DNA of 18,737 nt from Aurantimonas sp036252795 (GCA_036252795.1 DASYHY010000202.1:1-18737); one strand, 5' to 3'; counted from the stretch's first letter, positions 1 to 7,284 are shown. Translations and numbers: made by a program. Notes: a model not told the origin generated them from the sequence alone.

Positions 1-31
1 GAAACAGCGAAGATAGAGAGGGATCGAGCCA

Positions 32-169
32 GTGCAGACCGATAAGGCCAACACGAACACGTCGCGCATCAAGCCACCCTTGCGCCCGGAAGACCGTCAC
101 GATCCGTTCGATAGCCGGTCGAAGCCCTCCAGCAACGACGACGGCTGGGACAACAGCTTCCGTCACTGA
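32..169 (+). CDS. small hydrophilic hypothetical protein (45 aa)
   Basis: A GTG-started reading frame of 45 codons ends in TGA. An in-frame stop lies at 14-16, so the frame cannot extend upstream. A purine-rich AGAGAGGG stretch sits about 9 bases before the GTG and would serve as a ribosome binding site. The peptide is very polar, rich in Asp, Asn, Arg, Lys and Ser, and ends in DDGWDNSFRH. It has no membrane segment or recognisable domain. A strong stem-loop with a short T run follows at 216-240, which supports a real transcription unit. I do not recognise the family. It could be a conserved rhizobial microprotein or a chance frame. Confidence 0.4.
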   Translation: MQTDKANTNTSRIKPPLRPEDRHDPFDSRSKPSSNDDGWDNSFRH

Positions 170-215
170 TCGGTCGGCGGCGCGGCATCTGACGCCTCGC
201 GCCACTTGATGATTT

Positions 216-240
216 GCCGCCGGGAATCCGGCGGCGGTTT
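216..240 (+). terminator. intrinsic terminator after the 45-aa ORF
   Basis: GCCGCCGG (216-223) and CCGGCGGC (228-235) form a perfect 8-bp GC stem with a GAAT loop, followed by GGTTT. This is the shape of a rho-independent terminator with a short T tract. It lies 47 bases after the stop of the small ORF at 32-169. Confidence 0.5.
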
Positions 241-352
241 CCGCAAAGTAGCAGGAACAACGAGGAACGCCTCATGAGCCGGCGTCCCCTGTAGCGGCTG
301 CTACACGTTGCCGCCTTGACGATGTTCGCTGTTTGTTCCAGTTCGCTCGCCC

Positions 353-607
353 ATGGCGACGATACGAACGGTGGGTGAAGCAGCCCGTGCGGAAATGCTG
401 GTGACGGCGCGATGCCGGGGATGCGGGCACGCTGCCTCATTCCTCGCGAGCGACCTCGCCCATGTGACGGATCCGGATCTCGTGCTCGACCGCCTCCCGT
501 TTCGCTGTCGCGAATGCCGGGAGCGTAACTGCGAGATCCATGCCGAAGCCATAGAGCGCGACCGCAGACCCGGCGTCGTCATCTGGCGGCCGACCCGGCT
601 GCGCTGA
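353..607 (+). CDS. zinc-ribbon-like hypothetical protein (84 aa)
   Basis: This 84-residue protein has two CxxC pairs, Cys21/Cys24 (CRGC) and Cys52/Cys55 (CREC), 28 residues apart, plus Cys60. That pattern is typical of a small zinc ribbon. The stretch between them (ASFLASDLAHVTDPDLVLDRLPFRC) looks like a small rhizobial family that I cannot name. The ATG at 353 was chosen as the first in-frame start. A GTG at 371 is the alternative, and neither has a strong ribosome binding site. A 6-bp hairpin (290-305) lies upstream. The gene is convergent with the membrane protein at 622-975, with 14 bases between stop codons. Function is unknown; binding of zinc and nucleic acid is only an inference. Confidence 0.65.
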   Translation: MATIRTVGEAARAEMLVTARCRGCGHAASFLASDLAHVTDPDLVLDRLPFRCRECRERNCEIHAEAIERDRRPGVVIWRPTRLR

Positions 608-621
608 CAAGATTCGCCGCC

Positions 622-975
622 TCACTCTGACTCGCGCCGCGGGCCACCCGGTCTCGTCATCTCGCAGCCGCCATCGCCCGTCGCGACGTCCTCTCCGCTT
701 CGCCGCTGGCGCCAGCGGCCCCACCGGACGGCGGTGCGGCGCCGGGCTCGCCGCACGGCGGCGAAATCGACAGACAGGATGAGAAGGCCGAGCGGGACCA
801 TCCAGAAGCCGAGGATCGGCAGGAACCCGAAGATGCCCCCGGCGACCAGCCCTATGCCGGTGCCGACGCGAATCGGGCGATTGGCCGGCAACACGATGTT
901 CCGCCCGAACAAGCGGATGCTCTGTCGCCCGGCGCCATCGGCGATTTCCGCCTGCTCCTCCTCGCTCCGCATCAT
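622..975 (-). CDS. small membrane protein, PGPGW-like (117 aa)
   Basis: The protein has a long hydrophobic, glycine-rich stretch at about residues 37-74 (VGTGIGLVAGGIFGFLPILGFWMVPLGLLILSVDF). This is enough for one long or two short helices with a tight turn at the Pro and Gly residues, and a very basic segment (RRARRR) follows. The layout resembles small inner-membrane proteins of the PGPGW transmembrane type. The start is set at the double Met at 975/972, because the extra 32 residues of the longer frame (to 1071) are low-complexity and cross a palindrome. The ribosome binding site is weak, so the start is uncertain. The C-terminal tail is polar and unlikely to be conserved. No function is assigned. 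Confidence 0.6.
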   Translation of the reverse strand: MMRSEEEQAEIADGAGRQSIRLFGRNIVLPANRPIRVGTGIGLVAGGIFGFLPILGFWMVPLGLLILSVDFAAVRRARRRTAVRWGRWRQRRSGEDVATGDGGCEMTRPGGPRRESE

Positions 976-1037
976 GTAGAGTCTGCCGGGCGACGGCGCC
1001 CGTTCCTTCCATTCGCATCGACCGGGCTCACATGGTG

Positions 1038-1056
1038 TTGTCGAAGCCTTCGACAA
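1038..1056. promoter_or_regulatory. 19-bp palindrome, possible operator
   Basis: TTGTCGAAG and CTTCGACAA form a perfect 9-bp inverted repeat around a single central C. It lies 63-81 bases upstream of the chosen start of the membrane protein gene (975, minus strand) and about 50 bases before the tRNA-Asn promoter. A one-base loop is too tight for an RNA hairpin, so a dimeric repressor site is more natural than a terminator. I do not recognise the regulator. Confidence 0.3.
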
Positions 1057-1104
1057 ACCCCTTGAAGGCATCAGGGACGTCGCCTGTTTTTTGCCTGGCG
1101 CGGG

Positions 1105-1134
1105 TTGGCAAGTCCGGGGTAGCTTTGCTATAGG
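1105..1134 (+). promoter_or_regulatory. sigma-70-type promoter of tRNA-Asn
   Basis: TTGGCA (1105-1110) and TATAGG (1129-1134) are separated by 18 bases. They match -35 and -10 elements closely for an alphaproteobacterium. The predicted start near 1141 leaves about 19 bases before the mature 5' end of tRNA-Asn at 1160. Confidence 0.55.
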
Positions 1135-1159
1135 CTCGCCAGCGTTGCGAGACGCGTAT

Positions 1160-1234
1160 TCCCCGGTAGCTCAGTGGTAGAGCACTCGACTGTTAATCGA
1201 TCGGTCGCTGGTTCGAATCCGGCCCGGGGAGCCA
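1160..1234 (+). tRNA. tRNA-Asn (anticodon GTT)
   Basis: A full cloverleaf can be drawn. The acceptor strands TCCCCGG (1160-1166) and CCGGGGA (1224-1230) pair perfectly. They are followed by discriminator G and an encoded CCA (1232-1234). The D arm reads GCTCAGTGGTAGAGC and the T arm contains GGTTCGAATCC. The anticodon loop CTGTTAA puts GTT at 1192-1194, giving Asn. The outermost anticodon-stem pair (C1185/T1201) is mismatched; the other four pair. Confidence 0.97.
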
Positions 1235-1407
1235 CCCTCCATTCATGCTCCCTCGAACTCGGTCGTTGCCTGAGGCTGCCGTGGTCAGGATGCCGCGGAT
1301 TTGGCGGGCTCGCGAAACTGCAAAACTGGCTGGATATTGCCGGACGCCCGGTATGCAGTGAATGCAGGAGAACGGCATCACGCTGCCGTTAGTCCTCGAG
1401 CCCGAAC

Positions 1408-1433
1408 GCCTCACCGCTCGAGAGCGGCAAGGC
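1408..1433 (-). terminator. terminator-like hairpin after the Cys-rich gene
   Basis: On the minus strand this forms a 12-bp stem (two G-U wobbles) with a 2-base loop. It starts 8 bases after the stop of the cysteine-rich gene at 1441. There is no U run, so it may be a weak or factor-assisted terminator. As an inverted repeat it could also block readthrough from the tRNA on the other strand. The rest of 1235-1407 shows nothing I can name. Confidence 0.4.
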
Positions 1434-1440
1434 AGGTTCG

Positions 1441-1743
1441 TCATCCCATCATTTCCTGCACCCGCTTCATGATGTCAGCTGCGCGTACATCGTCCAGTTT
1501 AAAGCTGATCGTGCGCTGTCGATCGTCATCCGCCAGTGACGCGGCATTGCCGCCGAAAACACGAAATATCTCACCGGCATGAACGCCGTTCACTTCGATG
1601 CTGTATCGATCGGTATCATTCACCTCATCGGTGTATATGTCGCTACAACCCTTGCTGCACTGTCCTGTATTATGTTTGTAGACTGCATAACACCCGTCTG
1701 TGCAACTTATTTTGCATCCATGACTTGCATCACAGTCGGCCAT
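1441..1743 (-). CDS. cysteine-rich CX3C protein of unknown function (100 aa)
   Basis: The ATG at 1743 is preceded by GGGAGGA with a 5-base spacer, one of the clearest ribosome binding sites in the window, so it is preferred over the frame's upstream ATG at 1791. The N-terminal third has six cysteines at 4, 10, 14, 18, 29 and 33. They are arranged as CX3CX3C followed by a second CX3C ten residues later (CKISCTDGC, then CSKGC). The C-terminal two thirds have no cysteine and look like a small alpha/beta domain (RYSIEVNGVHAGEIFRVFGG) ending in a charged helix. There is no signal peptide or membrane segment. Base composition is visibly less GC-rich than the neighbours and the upstream region is AT-rich, which suggests later acquisition. 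It sits next to tRNA-Asn, but I found no integrase or repeated tRNA end. Metal or redox binding by the CX3C cluster is plausible. I do not recognise the family. Confidence 0.7.
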   Translation of the reverse strand: MADCDASHGCKISCTDGCYAVYKHNTGQCSKGCSDIYTDEVNDTDRYSIEVNGVHAGEIFRVFGGNAASLADDDRQRTISFKLDDVRAADIMKRVQEMMG

Positions 1744-1919
1744 AACTATCCTCCCGTAAATTTTTGGCGAATATAAATTCCCACAAGCCATTCAGCTACG
1801 CAACGTAATACCGCCCGCGCCTGTGATATCCCCGGTCGCCTCACCATCACCGATTGTCGCACTCGTCTCGCTTTAACGCGAGCCGGCTACAGCTAGGGAT
1901 CCGGACAAGAGGGAGCGGC

Positions 1920-3383
1920 ATGAACGCGCAACCATCACCAATCAGCGATTCGCGCTCCATCGTCGTCTGGCTGCGCGAAGACCTGCGGCTCGACGACAAT
2001 CCGGCGCTGGCGGAAGCCGCCGAGACCGGTCGGCCGGTCGTGCTGCTCTACGTGCTTGACGAGGAGTCGCCGAATATCCGGCCGCTCGGCGGGGCGCATC
2101 GCTGGTGGCTGCATCATTCGCTGCAGGCCTTCGCGGATTCGCTGCAGAAACTCGGCGCGGGTCTCGTGCTCCGGCGCGGCGAGGCCGGGCGCGAGGTCGC
2201 GGACGTCGTGAAGTCGGCGGGGGCCCGCAGGCTCCTCTTCAACCGCCGCTACGACCGGGCCGGACGCGCGGTGGACGACGCCCTGGCCGAGGCTCTTGGC
2301 GACGACGTCGCGGTCGACTGCTTCACCGCGAACATCCTCCACGAGCCGGAGCGGGTCAGCACCAAGTCCGGGGGCTACTACAAGGTCTACACGCCGTTCT
2401 GGCGGAACGTCTCGGAAACCGAGCCGCGGGACCCGATCGACGCTCCCCGGAGACTGCACGTGCCAGACTGGCTGCCCCGCTCGGACAAGCTTTCCGACTG
2501 GCAGCTCCGCCCCACGGGAGCCGACTGGTCCGGGGGACTTCGCTCGTTCTGGGACGTCGGCGAGGCGGCGGCTCACAGACGCTTCGACGCCTTCTGCGAC
2601 GACCACCTCGGGACCTATCAGGACGGCCGCGACCGCATGTCCGTCGACGCGACATCGCGCATGTCGCCGCATCTTCGCTGGGGCGAGATCTCGCCCTACC
2701 GTCTCTGGCACATGGCCACGGCGCGCGCCGCCGAGGACCACACGATCGGATCGGAGGGGATCCGCACCTTCCAGAAGGAACTCGTCTGGCGCGACTTCAG
2801 CTATCACCTGCTCTTCCATTTCGACGCGCTCGGCACGCGGAACTTCAACGGGCGGTTCGACGCCTTCCCCTGGGAAACGGACCGCAAGGGCCTGCGGGCA
2901 TGGCAACGCGGCCTGACCGGCTATCCCATCGTCGACGCCGGCATGCGGCAGCTCTGGCAGACCGGCTGGATGCACAACCGCGTGCGGATGATCACCGGGT
3001 CCTTCCTGACGAAGGACCTCCTGATCGACTGGCGCGAGGGCGAAGAATGGTTCTGGGACACGCTCGTGGACGGCGACGTGGCGTCGAACAGGGCCCAATG
3101 GCAGTGGATCGCCGGTTCCGTCGCGGACGCCCAGCCCTTCTTCCGGATCTTCAATCCGGTGACTCAGAGCGCGAAATTCGATCCGGCCGGCGATTACATC
3201 CGCCAGTTCGTGCCGGAACTGAAGGACCTGCCGGCGAAGGCCATTCATGCGCCTTGGGAAGCCGATCCGGCGACGCTCGCCGCAGCGGGCGTCGTCCTCG
3301 GCAGGACCTATCCGTCGCCGGTCGTCGACCACGGCGCCGCACGCGAGCGTGCCCTGACAGCCTACCGCGCGGTGCGCGGCTGA
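1920..3383 (+). CDS. phrB: deoxyribodipyrimidine photo-lyase (class I CPD photolyase)
   Basis: This flavoenzyme uses blue light to split cyclobutane pyrimidine dimers in DNA. The 487 residues match the usual length. The N-terminal antenna domain (about 12-140) begins SIVVWLREDLRLDDNPAL, typical of the photolyase/cryptochrome family. The FAD domain carries SPHLRWGEISP (249-259), TGYPIVDAGMRQLWQTGWMHNRVRM (333-357), DWREGEEWFWDTLVDGD (370-386) and FRIFNPVTQSAKFDPAGDYIR (408-428). The tryptophans of the C-terminal FAD region are kept. The start at 1920 follows AGAGGGAG and fits the family N-terminus; an upstream in-frame ATG at 1854 would add 22 unlikely residues. The gene looks monocistronic. 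A photosensory cryptochrome role cannot be excluded, but the motifs favour repair. Confidence 0.95.
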   Translation: MNAQPSPISDSRSIVVWLREDLRLDDNPALAEAAETGRPVVLLYVLDEESPNIRPLGGAHRWWLHHSLQAFADSLQKLGAGLVLRRGEAGREVADVVKSAGARRLLFNRRYDRAGRAVDDALAEALGDDVAVDCFTANILHEPERVSTKSGGYYKVYTPFWRNVSETEPRDPIDAPRRLHVPDWLPRSDKLSDWQLRPTGADWSGGLRSFWDVGEAAAHRRFDAFCDDHLGTYQDGRDRMSVDATSRMSPHLRWGEISPYRLWHMATARAAEDHTIGSEGIRTFQKELVWRDFSYHLLFHFDALGTRNFNGRFDAFPWETDRKGLRAWQRGLTGYPIVDAGMRQLWQTGWMHNRVRMITGSFLTKDLLIDWREGEEWFWDTLVDGDVASNRAQWQWIAGSVADAQPFFRIFNPVTQSAKFDPAGDYIRQFVPELKDLPAKAIHAPWEADPATLAAAGVVLGRTYPSPVVDHGAARERALTAYRAVRG

Positions 3384-3535
3384 TACGATCCACCGGCCAC
3401 CGCCGCGCATGATTCGCCTCCCTCTCCGCTCCCTGAACCTCGCGTCGCCGGGCGAGCCGGACCGGACCGTCGACTGCTTCGGCAGCGGCAGCGGGCAGAC
3501 AAAGTCCCTCTCCTCCCCTAGATAGAGTCCCGACT

Positions 3536-3556
3536 CCCCTCGCCCCGATCGAGGGG
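3536..3556 (+). repeat. inverted repeat in the leader of the 90-aa gene
   Basis: CCCCTCG (3536-3542) and CGAGGGG (3550-3556) form a 7-bp stem with a 7-base loop, ending 22 bases before the ATG at 3579. It could fold in the 5' leader or end transcription from phrB. No T run follows. Nothing else was recognised in 3384-3535. Confidence 0.3.
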
Positions 3557-3578
3557 GCCAACAGCAGGACGGACCGGC

Positions 3579-3851
3579 ATGGACGACATCGACTTCACCT
3601 TGCCCGCAGACATCTTCTGGGCGCGGTCAGCACGCCGCGTCCTGCCGAAGGGCGGGCTGGCGCATCAGCGGTTCGACACGCTGGCGGAGGCCATCTGCTA
3701 CGTCATGCAAGGCGACGAGACGCCGCGCTTCAATCTGTCGATCGACACCGACGACGCCTCCTTCACCCAGTCGGAAGTCGAGGCGATCTACGAGAGCGAG
3801 CCGTTCGCGCCCTACAGACAGGGTCAGGGCGCCGTGGCCGACGCGAACTAG
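3579..3851 (+). CDS. conserved-looking hypothetical protein (90 aa)
   Basis: This 90-residue acidic cytosolic protein begins MDDIDFTLPADIFW and contains RFDTLAEAICYVMQGDE and a FTQSEVEAIYES segment. It has no signal peptide, membrane helix or cysteine pair. The ATG at 3579 follows CAGGACGG at usable spacing. It stands alone between phrB and the cysteine synthase cluster on the same strand, followed by two stem-loops. Codon use matches the neighbours. I recall similar short proteins in Hyphomicrobiales but cannot assign a family or function. Confidence 0.7.
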   Translation: MDDIDFTLPADIFWARSARRVLPKGGLAHQRFDTLAEAICYVMQGDETPRFNLSIDTDDASFTQSEVEAIYESEPFAPYRQGQGAVADAN

Positions 3852-3853
3852 CG

Positions 3854-3870
3854 GACGCCACAAAGGCGTC
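3854..3870 (+). terminator. terminator-like hairpin after the 90-aa gene
   Basis: GACGCC and GGCGTC pair across an ACAAA loop, starting 2 bases after the stop codon. A second GC-rich dyad (CTCCGG...CCGGAG, 3873-3898) follows. Neither has a T run. Together they plausibly separate this gene from the cysteine synthase cluster. Confidence 0.4.
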
Positions 3871-3982
3871 GATCTCCGGGCCGCAGATCCGGCCGGAGAC
3901 GTTACGCACCCAGCTTGCCTCGCATGACGCCCGACCGTAGTTTCGCCGCAGACCCCTTGCCTCCCGTGACGCCCGAGCCCCC

Positions 3983-5029
3983 ATGCCCCGATACGATTCC
4001 GTCCTCGACGCCATCGGCAACACGCCGCTGATCCGCCTCAAGCGCGCCTCCGAGGAGACCGGCTGCGAAATCTACGGCAAGGCCGAGTTCCTCAATCCCG
4101 GCCAGTCGGTCAAGGATCGTGCCGGTCTGGCGATCATCCGCGATGCCGAGGACAAGGGCCTGCTCGACCCCGGCGCGATCATCGTGGAAGGCACGGCGGG
4201 CAATACGGGCATCGGCCTGGCGCTGGTGGCCAACGCGCTCGGCTACCGCACGGTCATCATCATTCCGGAGACCCAGAGCGAGGAGAAGAAGGACGCGCTC
4301 CGCGTCATGGGCGCCGAGCTGATCGAGGTGCCGGCGGTTCCCTACAAGAACCCCAACAACTACGTGAAGCTGTCGGGACGGCTCGCCGAGCAACTGGCGC
4401 GGAGCCACCCGCAGGGCGCGATCTGGGCGAACCAGTTCGACAACGTCGCCAATCGCGACGCCCACATCGTCACCACCGCCGAGGAGATCTGGCATCAGAC
4501 CGCTGGCGAGGTGGACGGCTTCATCTGCGCCGTCGGCACCGGCGGCACCCTGGCCGGCACCGGCATCGGCCTGAAGCGACGCTCCGGCCAGGTCAAGATC
4601 GGCATCGCGGACCCGATGGGTGCGGCGCTCTACAACTACTATGCCCACGGCGAGCTGAAGTCCGAAGGCTCGTCGATCACCGAGGGCATCGGCCAAGGCC
4701 GGGTCACCGCCAATCTCGAAGGCTTTGCTCCGGATTTCGCCTACCAGATCCCGGACGAGGAGGCGCTGCACATCGTTTTCGGGCTGGTGCGGGAGGAAGG
4801 TCTCTGCCTCGGCGGCTCGTCCGGCATCAACATTGCCGGCGCGATCCGCATGGCACGCGAGATGGGATCCGGCCATACGATCGTGACGGTCCTTTGCGAC
4901 TACGGCAACCGCTACCAGTCGAAGCTGTTCAATCCGGCATTCCTGCGCGAGAAGGGTCTGCCGATCCCCGGATGGCTCGAGTCCAGGCCGCAATTCGACA
5001 TTCCCTACAAAAGCGTGGCCGAGCAGTGA
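3983..5029 (+). CDS. cysK: cysteine synthase A (O-acetylserine sulfhydrylase)
   Basis: This PLP enzyme makes L-cysteine from O-acetyl-L-serine and sulfide. The order of motifs is that of the beta-family: IGNTPLIRL (11-19), SVKDRA with the PLP lysine at 44, the substrate loop GTAGNTG (70-76), the phosphate-binding GTGGT (186-190), and GGSSGIN near 277-283. The loop reads TAGNTG where E. coli CysK has TSGNTG. At 348 residues it is longer than E. coli CysK (323), matching a rhizobial subtype with an extended C-terminus (FLREKGLPIPGWLESRPQFDIPY). The stop overlaps the GTG of the next gene by four bases (GTGA), so the two are probably translationally coupled. A cystathionine beta-synthase activity is less likely but not excluded. 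Confidence 0.88.
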   Translation: MPRYDSVLDAIGNTPLIRLKRASEETGCEIYGKAEFLNPGQSVKDRAGLAIIRDAEDKGLLDPGAIIVEGTAGNTGIGLALVANALGYRTVIIIPETQSEEKKDALRVMGAELIEVPAVPYKNPNNYVKLSGRLAEQLARSHPQGAIWANQFDNVANRDAHIVTTAEEIWHQTAGEVDGFICAVGTGGTLAGTGIGLKRRSGQVKIGIADPMGAALYNYYAHGELKSEGSSITEGIGQGRVTANLEGFAPDFAYQIPDEEALHIVFGLVREEGLCLGGSSGINIAGAIRMAREMGSGHTIVTVLCDYGNRYQSKLFNPAFLREKGLPIPGWLESRPQFDIPYKSVAEQ

Positions 5030-5769
5030 CCGAGCGGCTCTACCAGGACAATCCCTATCTCTCGACGATGGAGGCGCGGCTCGAGCGGATCGAGCCGGCG
5101 ACCGGCGACGGCTTCAGCGGCCTGGTCTTCGCGCGCACCAATTTCTTCGCGGCCGGCGGCGGCCAGCCGGGAGACACCGGCTTCGTCGAGGCCGCGGACG
5201 GGCGGCAGATCCCGATCGTCGACACGATCTACGCGCCGGACAAGACGATGGTTCTGATGCTCGCGGAAGCCGGCGCCAGCCTGCCGGAGCCGGGGGCGAA
5301 CCTCGTCCTGCACGTCGACTGGAAGCGCCGCTACCGGTTGATGCGCATGCACACGGCCTGCCATCTCCTCAGCGTCGTCTGTCCTTTCCCGATCACCGGC
5401 GCTGCCGTCGGTGAAGACGAAAGCCGTATCGATTTCGACATACCGGACGCCATCGACAAGGCCGAAACGACCGGGAAGCTCATGCAGCTGGTCGCCGAGA
5501 ACCATCCGGTCTTCACCCGCTGGATCACCGACGCCGAACTGGACGCCAACCCCGGGCTCGTGAAATCGGCGAATGTTCGCCCGCCGCGCGGCAGCGGGCG
5601 GATCCGGCTCGTCTGCATCGGCAAGGACGGCGCCGTGGACACCCAGCCTTGCGGCGGAACGCACGTGCAGGAAACCGGCGAAGTCGGAGAGATCCACATC
5701 GGCAAGATCGAGAAGAAGGGCAAGATCAACCGGCGCTTCCGGATTCGCTTCGGCCCGCTCCCGGCTTGA
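5026..5769 (+). CDS. AlaX-type alanyl-tRNA editing hydrolase
   Basis: This free-standing relative of the AlaRS editing domain hydrolyses Ser- or Gly-tRNA(Ala) formed by mischarging. The family's zinc ligands are present: HTACH gives His109 and His113, and CGGTH gives Cys209 and His213. An AlaRS-like beta-barrel segment (FFAAGGGQPGDTGFV, about 40-54) precedes them, so it has the AlaX-M/type II layout. The start is the GTG at 5026, which overlaps the cysK stop as GTGA and gives a 247-residue protein of normal length. An upstream in-frame ATG at 4894 lies deep in cysK and is rejected. Coupling to cysteine synthase suggests a link between serine/O-acetylserine metabolism and tRNA quality control, though this is inference. 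Confidence 0.85.
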   Translation: MTERLYQDNPYLSTMEARLERIEPATGDGFSGLVFARTNFFAAGGGQPGDTGFVEAADGRQIPIVDTIYAPDKTMVLMLAEAGASLPEPGANLVLHVDWKRRYRLMRMHTACHLLSVVCPFPITGAAVGEDESRIDFDIPDAIDKAETTGKLMQLVAENHPVFTRWITDAELDANPGLVKSANVRPPRGSGRIRLVCIGKDGAVDTQPCGGTHVQETGEVGEIHIGKIEKKGKINRRFRIRFGPLPA

Positions 5770-5882
5770 GCTGCCGGTACACGACCCGGCCTTCCGCTCC
5801 TGCCCACGACAAGATTATGCTGCCAGCTGCGCCTGCTCCGGCTGAACGCGCCGATCAGCGGCCGTGATACGAGACGATCGAC

Positions 5883-6728
5883 ATGACCCACAATCCTTTC
5901 CTGATCAGCGCCGATGAGCTCGCCGATTGGCTCGGCCGGCCCGGCCTCGCCGTGGTGGACGGATCCTGGTATCTGCCGGCGCAGAAGCGGTTCGCCCATG
6001 CGGAGTATGAGGCGGCGCACATCCCCGGGGCCGTGTTCTTCGACCAGGATGCTGTGGTGGATCCCGCGTCGAGCCTGCCGCACGCGCTGCCGCCGGGAGC
6101 CGTCTTCTCCGAGGCTGCCGGTCGGATGGGCATTTCCGACACCGACACGATCGTCGTCTATGACGGCATGGGCCTGTTCTCGGCGCCGCGGGTCTGGTGG
6201 CTGTTCCGCGTCTTCGGCGCCAAGGACGTGAGGATCCTCGACGGCGGATTTCCGGCATGGCAGCGAGCCCGTCTGCCGGTCGAGGTCGAGACGCCATCCC
6301 CCGCTCCGGCGAACTTTGCCGCGCGGCTCGACCACGACGCCGTCGCGTCGCTGGAAGACATGAAGGCTTGGGTGGACGCGGGTGGCCGCCGGATCGCCGA
6401 TGCGCGTCCGGCCGATCGCTTCGCCGGCGAGGCGCCGGAGCCCCGCGAGGGCGTGCGGGCCGGCCACATGCCGGGTGCCGCCAGCGTTCCGATCAGCCTC
6501 GTCACGGTCGAGGGCCACCTGAAGCCGCCCGCGGCGCTGCGGGACGCCTTCGCGGCCGCCGGCGTCGATCCGGATGGGCCGGTGGTCACCAGTTGCGGGT
6601 CCGGCGTCACCGCCGCCGTCCTCAACCTGGCGCTTGCCAGCCTCGGCAACCACGACGTGAAGCTCTACGACGGCTCGTGGACCGAATGGGGCGGCGCTGC
6701 CGACACGCCAGTCGAGACCGGGCGCTGA
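5883..6728 (+). CDS. sseA: 3-mercaptopyruvate sulfurtransferase
   Basis: This enzyme moves sulfur from 3-mercaptopyruvate to a thiol acceptor or cyanide, making pyruvate. It is a two-domain rhodanese of 281 residues, the usual length. The N-terminal inactive domain carries AHIPGAVFFDQD (45-56), a family hallmark. The C-terminal domain holds GHMPGAASVP (194-203) and the active loop CGSGVTA (238-244) with Cys238. CG(S/T)GVT is diagnostic for mercaptopyruvate rather than thiosulfate sulfurtransferases. It begins 113 bases after the AlaX gene, so it may have its own promoter. The next gene follows 4 bases after the stop. Confidence 0.92.
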   Translation: MTHNPFLISADELADWLGRPGLAVVDGSWYLPAQKRFAHAEYEAAHIPGAVFFDQDAVVDPASSLPHALPPGAVFSEAAGRMGISDTDTIVVYDGMGLFSAPRVWWLFRVFGAKDVRILDGGFPAWQRARLPVEVETPSPAPANFAARLDHDAVASLEDMKAWVDAGGRRIADARPADRFAGEAPEPREGVRAGHMPGAASVPISLVTVEGHLKPPAALRDAFAAAGVDPDGPVVTSCGSGVTAAVLNLALASLGNHDVKLYDGSWTEWGGAADTPVETGR

Positions 6729-6732
6729 GGCT

Positions 6733-7284
6733 ATGCGTCTCCTCAACACCACGGTGACCAGCCTGCAGATGAGCGAGCGGCCGCAGCAGTCGATCACGCC
6801 GCCAGCCTTTGCGCAGCCCCTCGTCGTCGAGGAAGTCCCCGCCATACCGCTGGAGCGCTATCGCGCGCTCTACCGCGCGGTCGGCGAACCCCATCACTGG
6901 ACGTCGCGCCTCCTGCCGGATGCCGAACTTCGCCGCGAGATACACAGACCCGCCATCCGCATCTTCGTCGCCTCGACGGCGGAGAGAAGCGCCGGGTGGT
7001 TCGAGATCGAGACGCGGCCCGCCATCGGCGAGTCCCGTATCGTCCATTTCGGCGTGATGCCGGAGTTTCGTGGCCGCGGGCTTGCGGACTTCCTGCTGTC
7101 GCAGGCGATCCAGGCGGCGTTTTGCGAGGGGGTCAGCTGCGTGTCGATCGAGACCAACACGCTCGACCATCCGGCTGCGCTGCCGCTCTACCTGAAGCAC
7201 GGCTTCAAGCGCTACGCGACGCGGCAGGTGCAGACGCCGGCGATCGAGACGGTCGCGGGACGCGCGGCGGCAACGATGTCATGA
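6733..7284 (+). CDS. GNAT family N-acetyltransferase
   Basis: This 183-residue protein has a GNAT fold. The acetyl-CoA loop is at about 105-118 (HFGVMPEFRGRGLAD, with R/Q-x-x-G-x-G as RGRG). The C-terminal signature is TNTLDHPAALPLYLKHGFKRY (141-161). About 30 extra residues precede the domain, so the start could lie downstream, for example at Met13. The ATG at 6733 is kept because GAGG lies just before it, although the spacing is short. It lies 4 bases after sseA and overlaps the next gene as ATGA, so it is part of the same transcript. The acetylated substrate cannot be read from sequence; a small amine or amino acid is likely given its neighbours. Confidence 0.85.
   Translation: MRLLNTTVTSLQMSERPQQSITPPAFAQPLVVEEVPAIPLERYRALYRAVGEPHHWTSRLLPDAELRREIHRPAIRIFVASTAERSAGWFEIETRPAIGESRIVHFGVMPEFRGRGLADFLLSQAIQAAFCEGVSCVSIETNTLDHPAALPLYLKHGFKRYATRQVQTPAIETVAGRAAATMS

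Noticed and set aside
273..293. Six-codon ORF starting ATGAGC
   Set aside because: Too short and without a good ribosome binding site.
1193..1444. Minus-strand frame ending in a GPDSNQRPID-like tail
   Set aside because: This tail is the well-known spurious translation antisense to a tRNA gene.
1579..1776. 65-codon hydrophobic plus-strand frame opposite the Cys-rich gene
   Set aside because: No ribosome binding site was seen, and the minus-strand gene has a much better start.
1235..1919. Integrated island using tRNA-Asn as attachment site
   Set aside because: No integrase and no repeated tRNA 3' end was seen downstream; only the lower GC of one gene hints at transfer.
1935..3410. 491-codon open frame antisense to the photolyase gene
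   Set aside because: Same shadow effect; the plus strand encodes an unmistakable photolyase.
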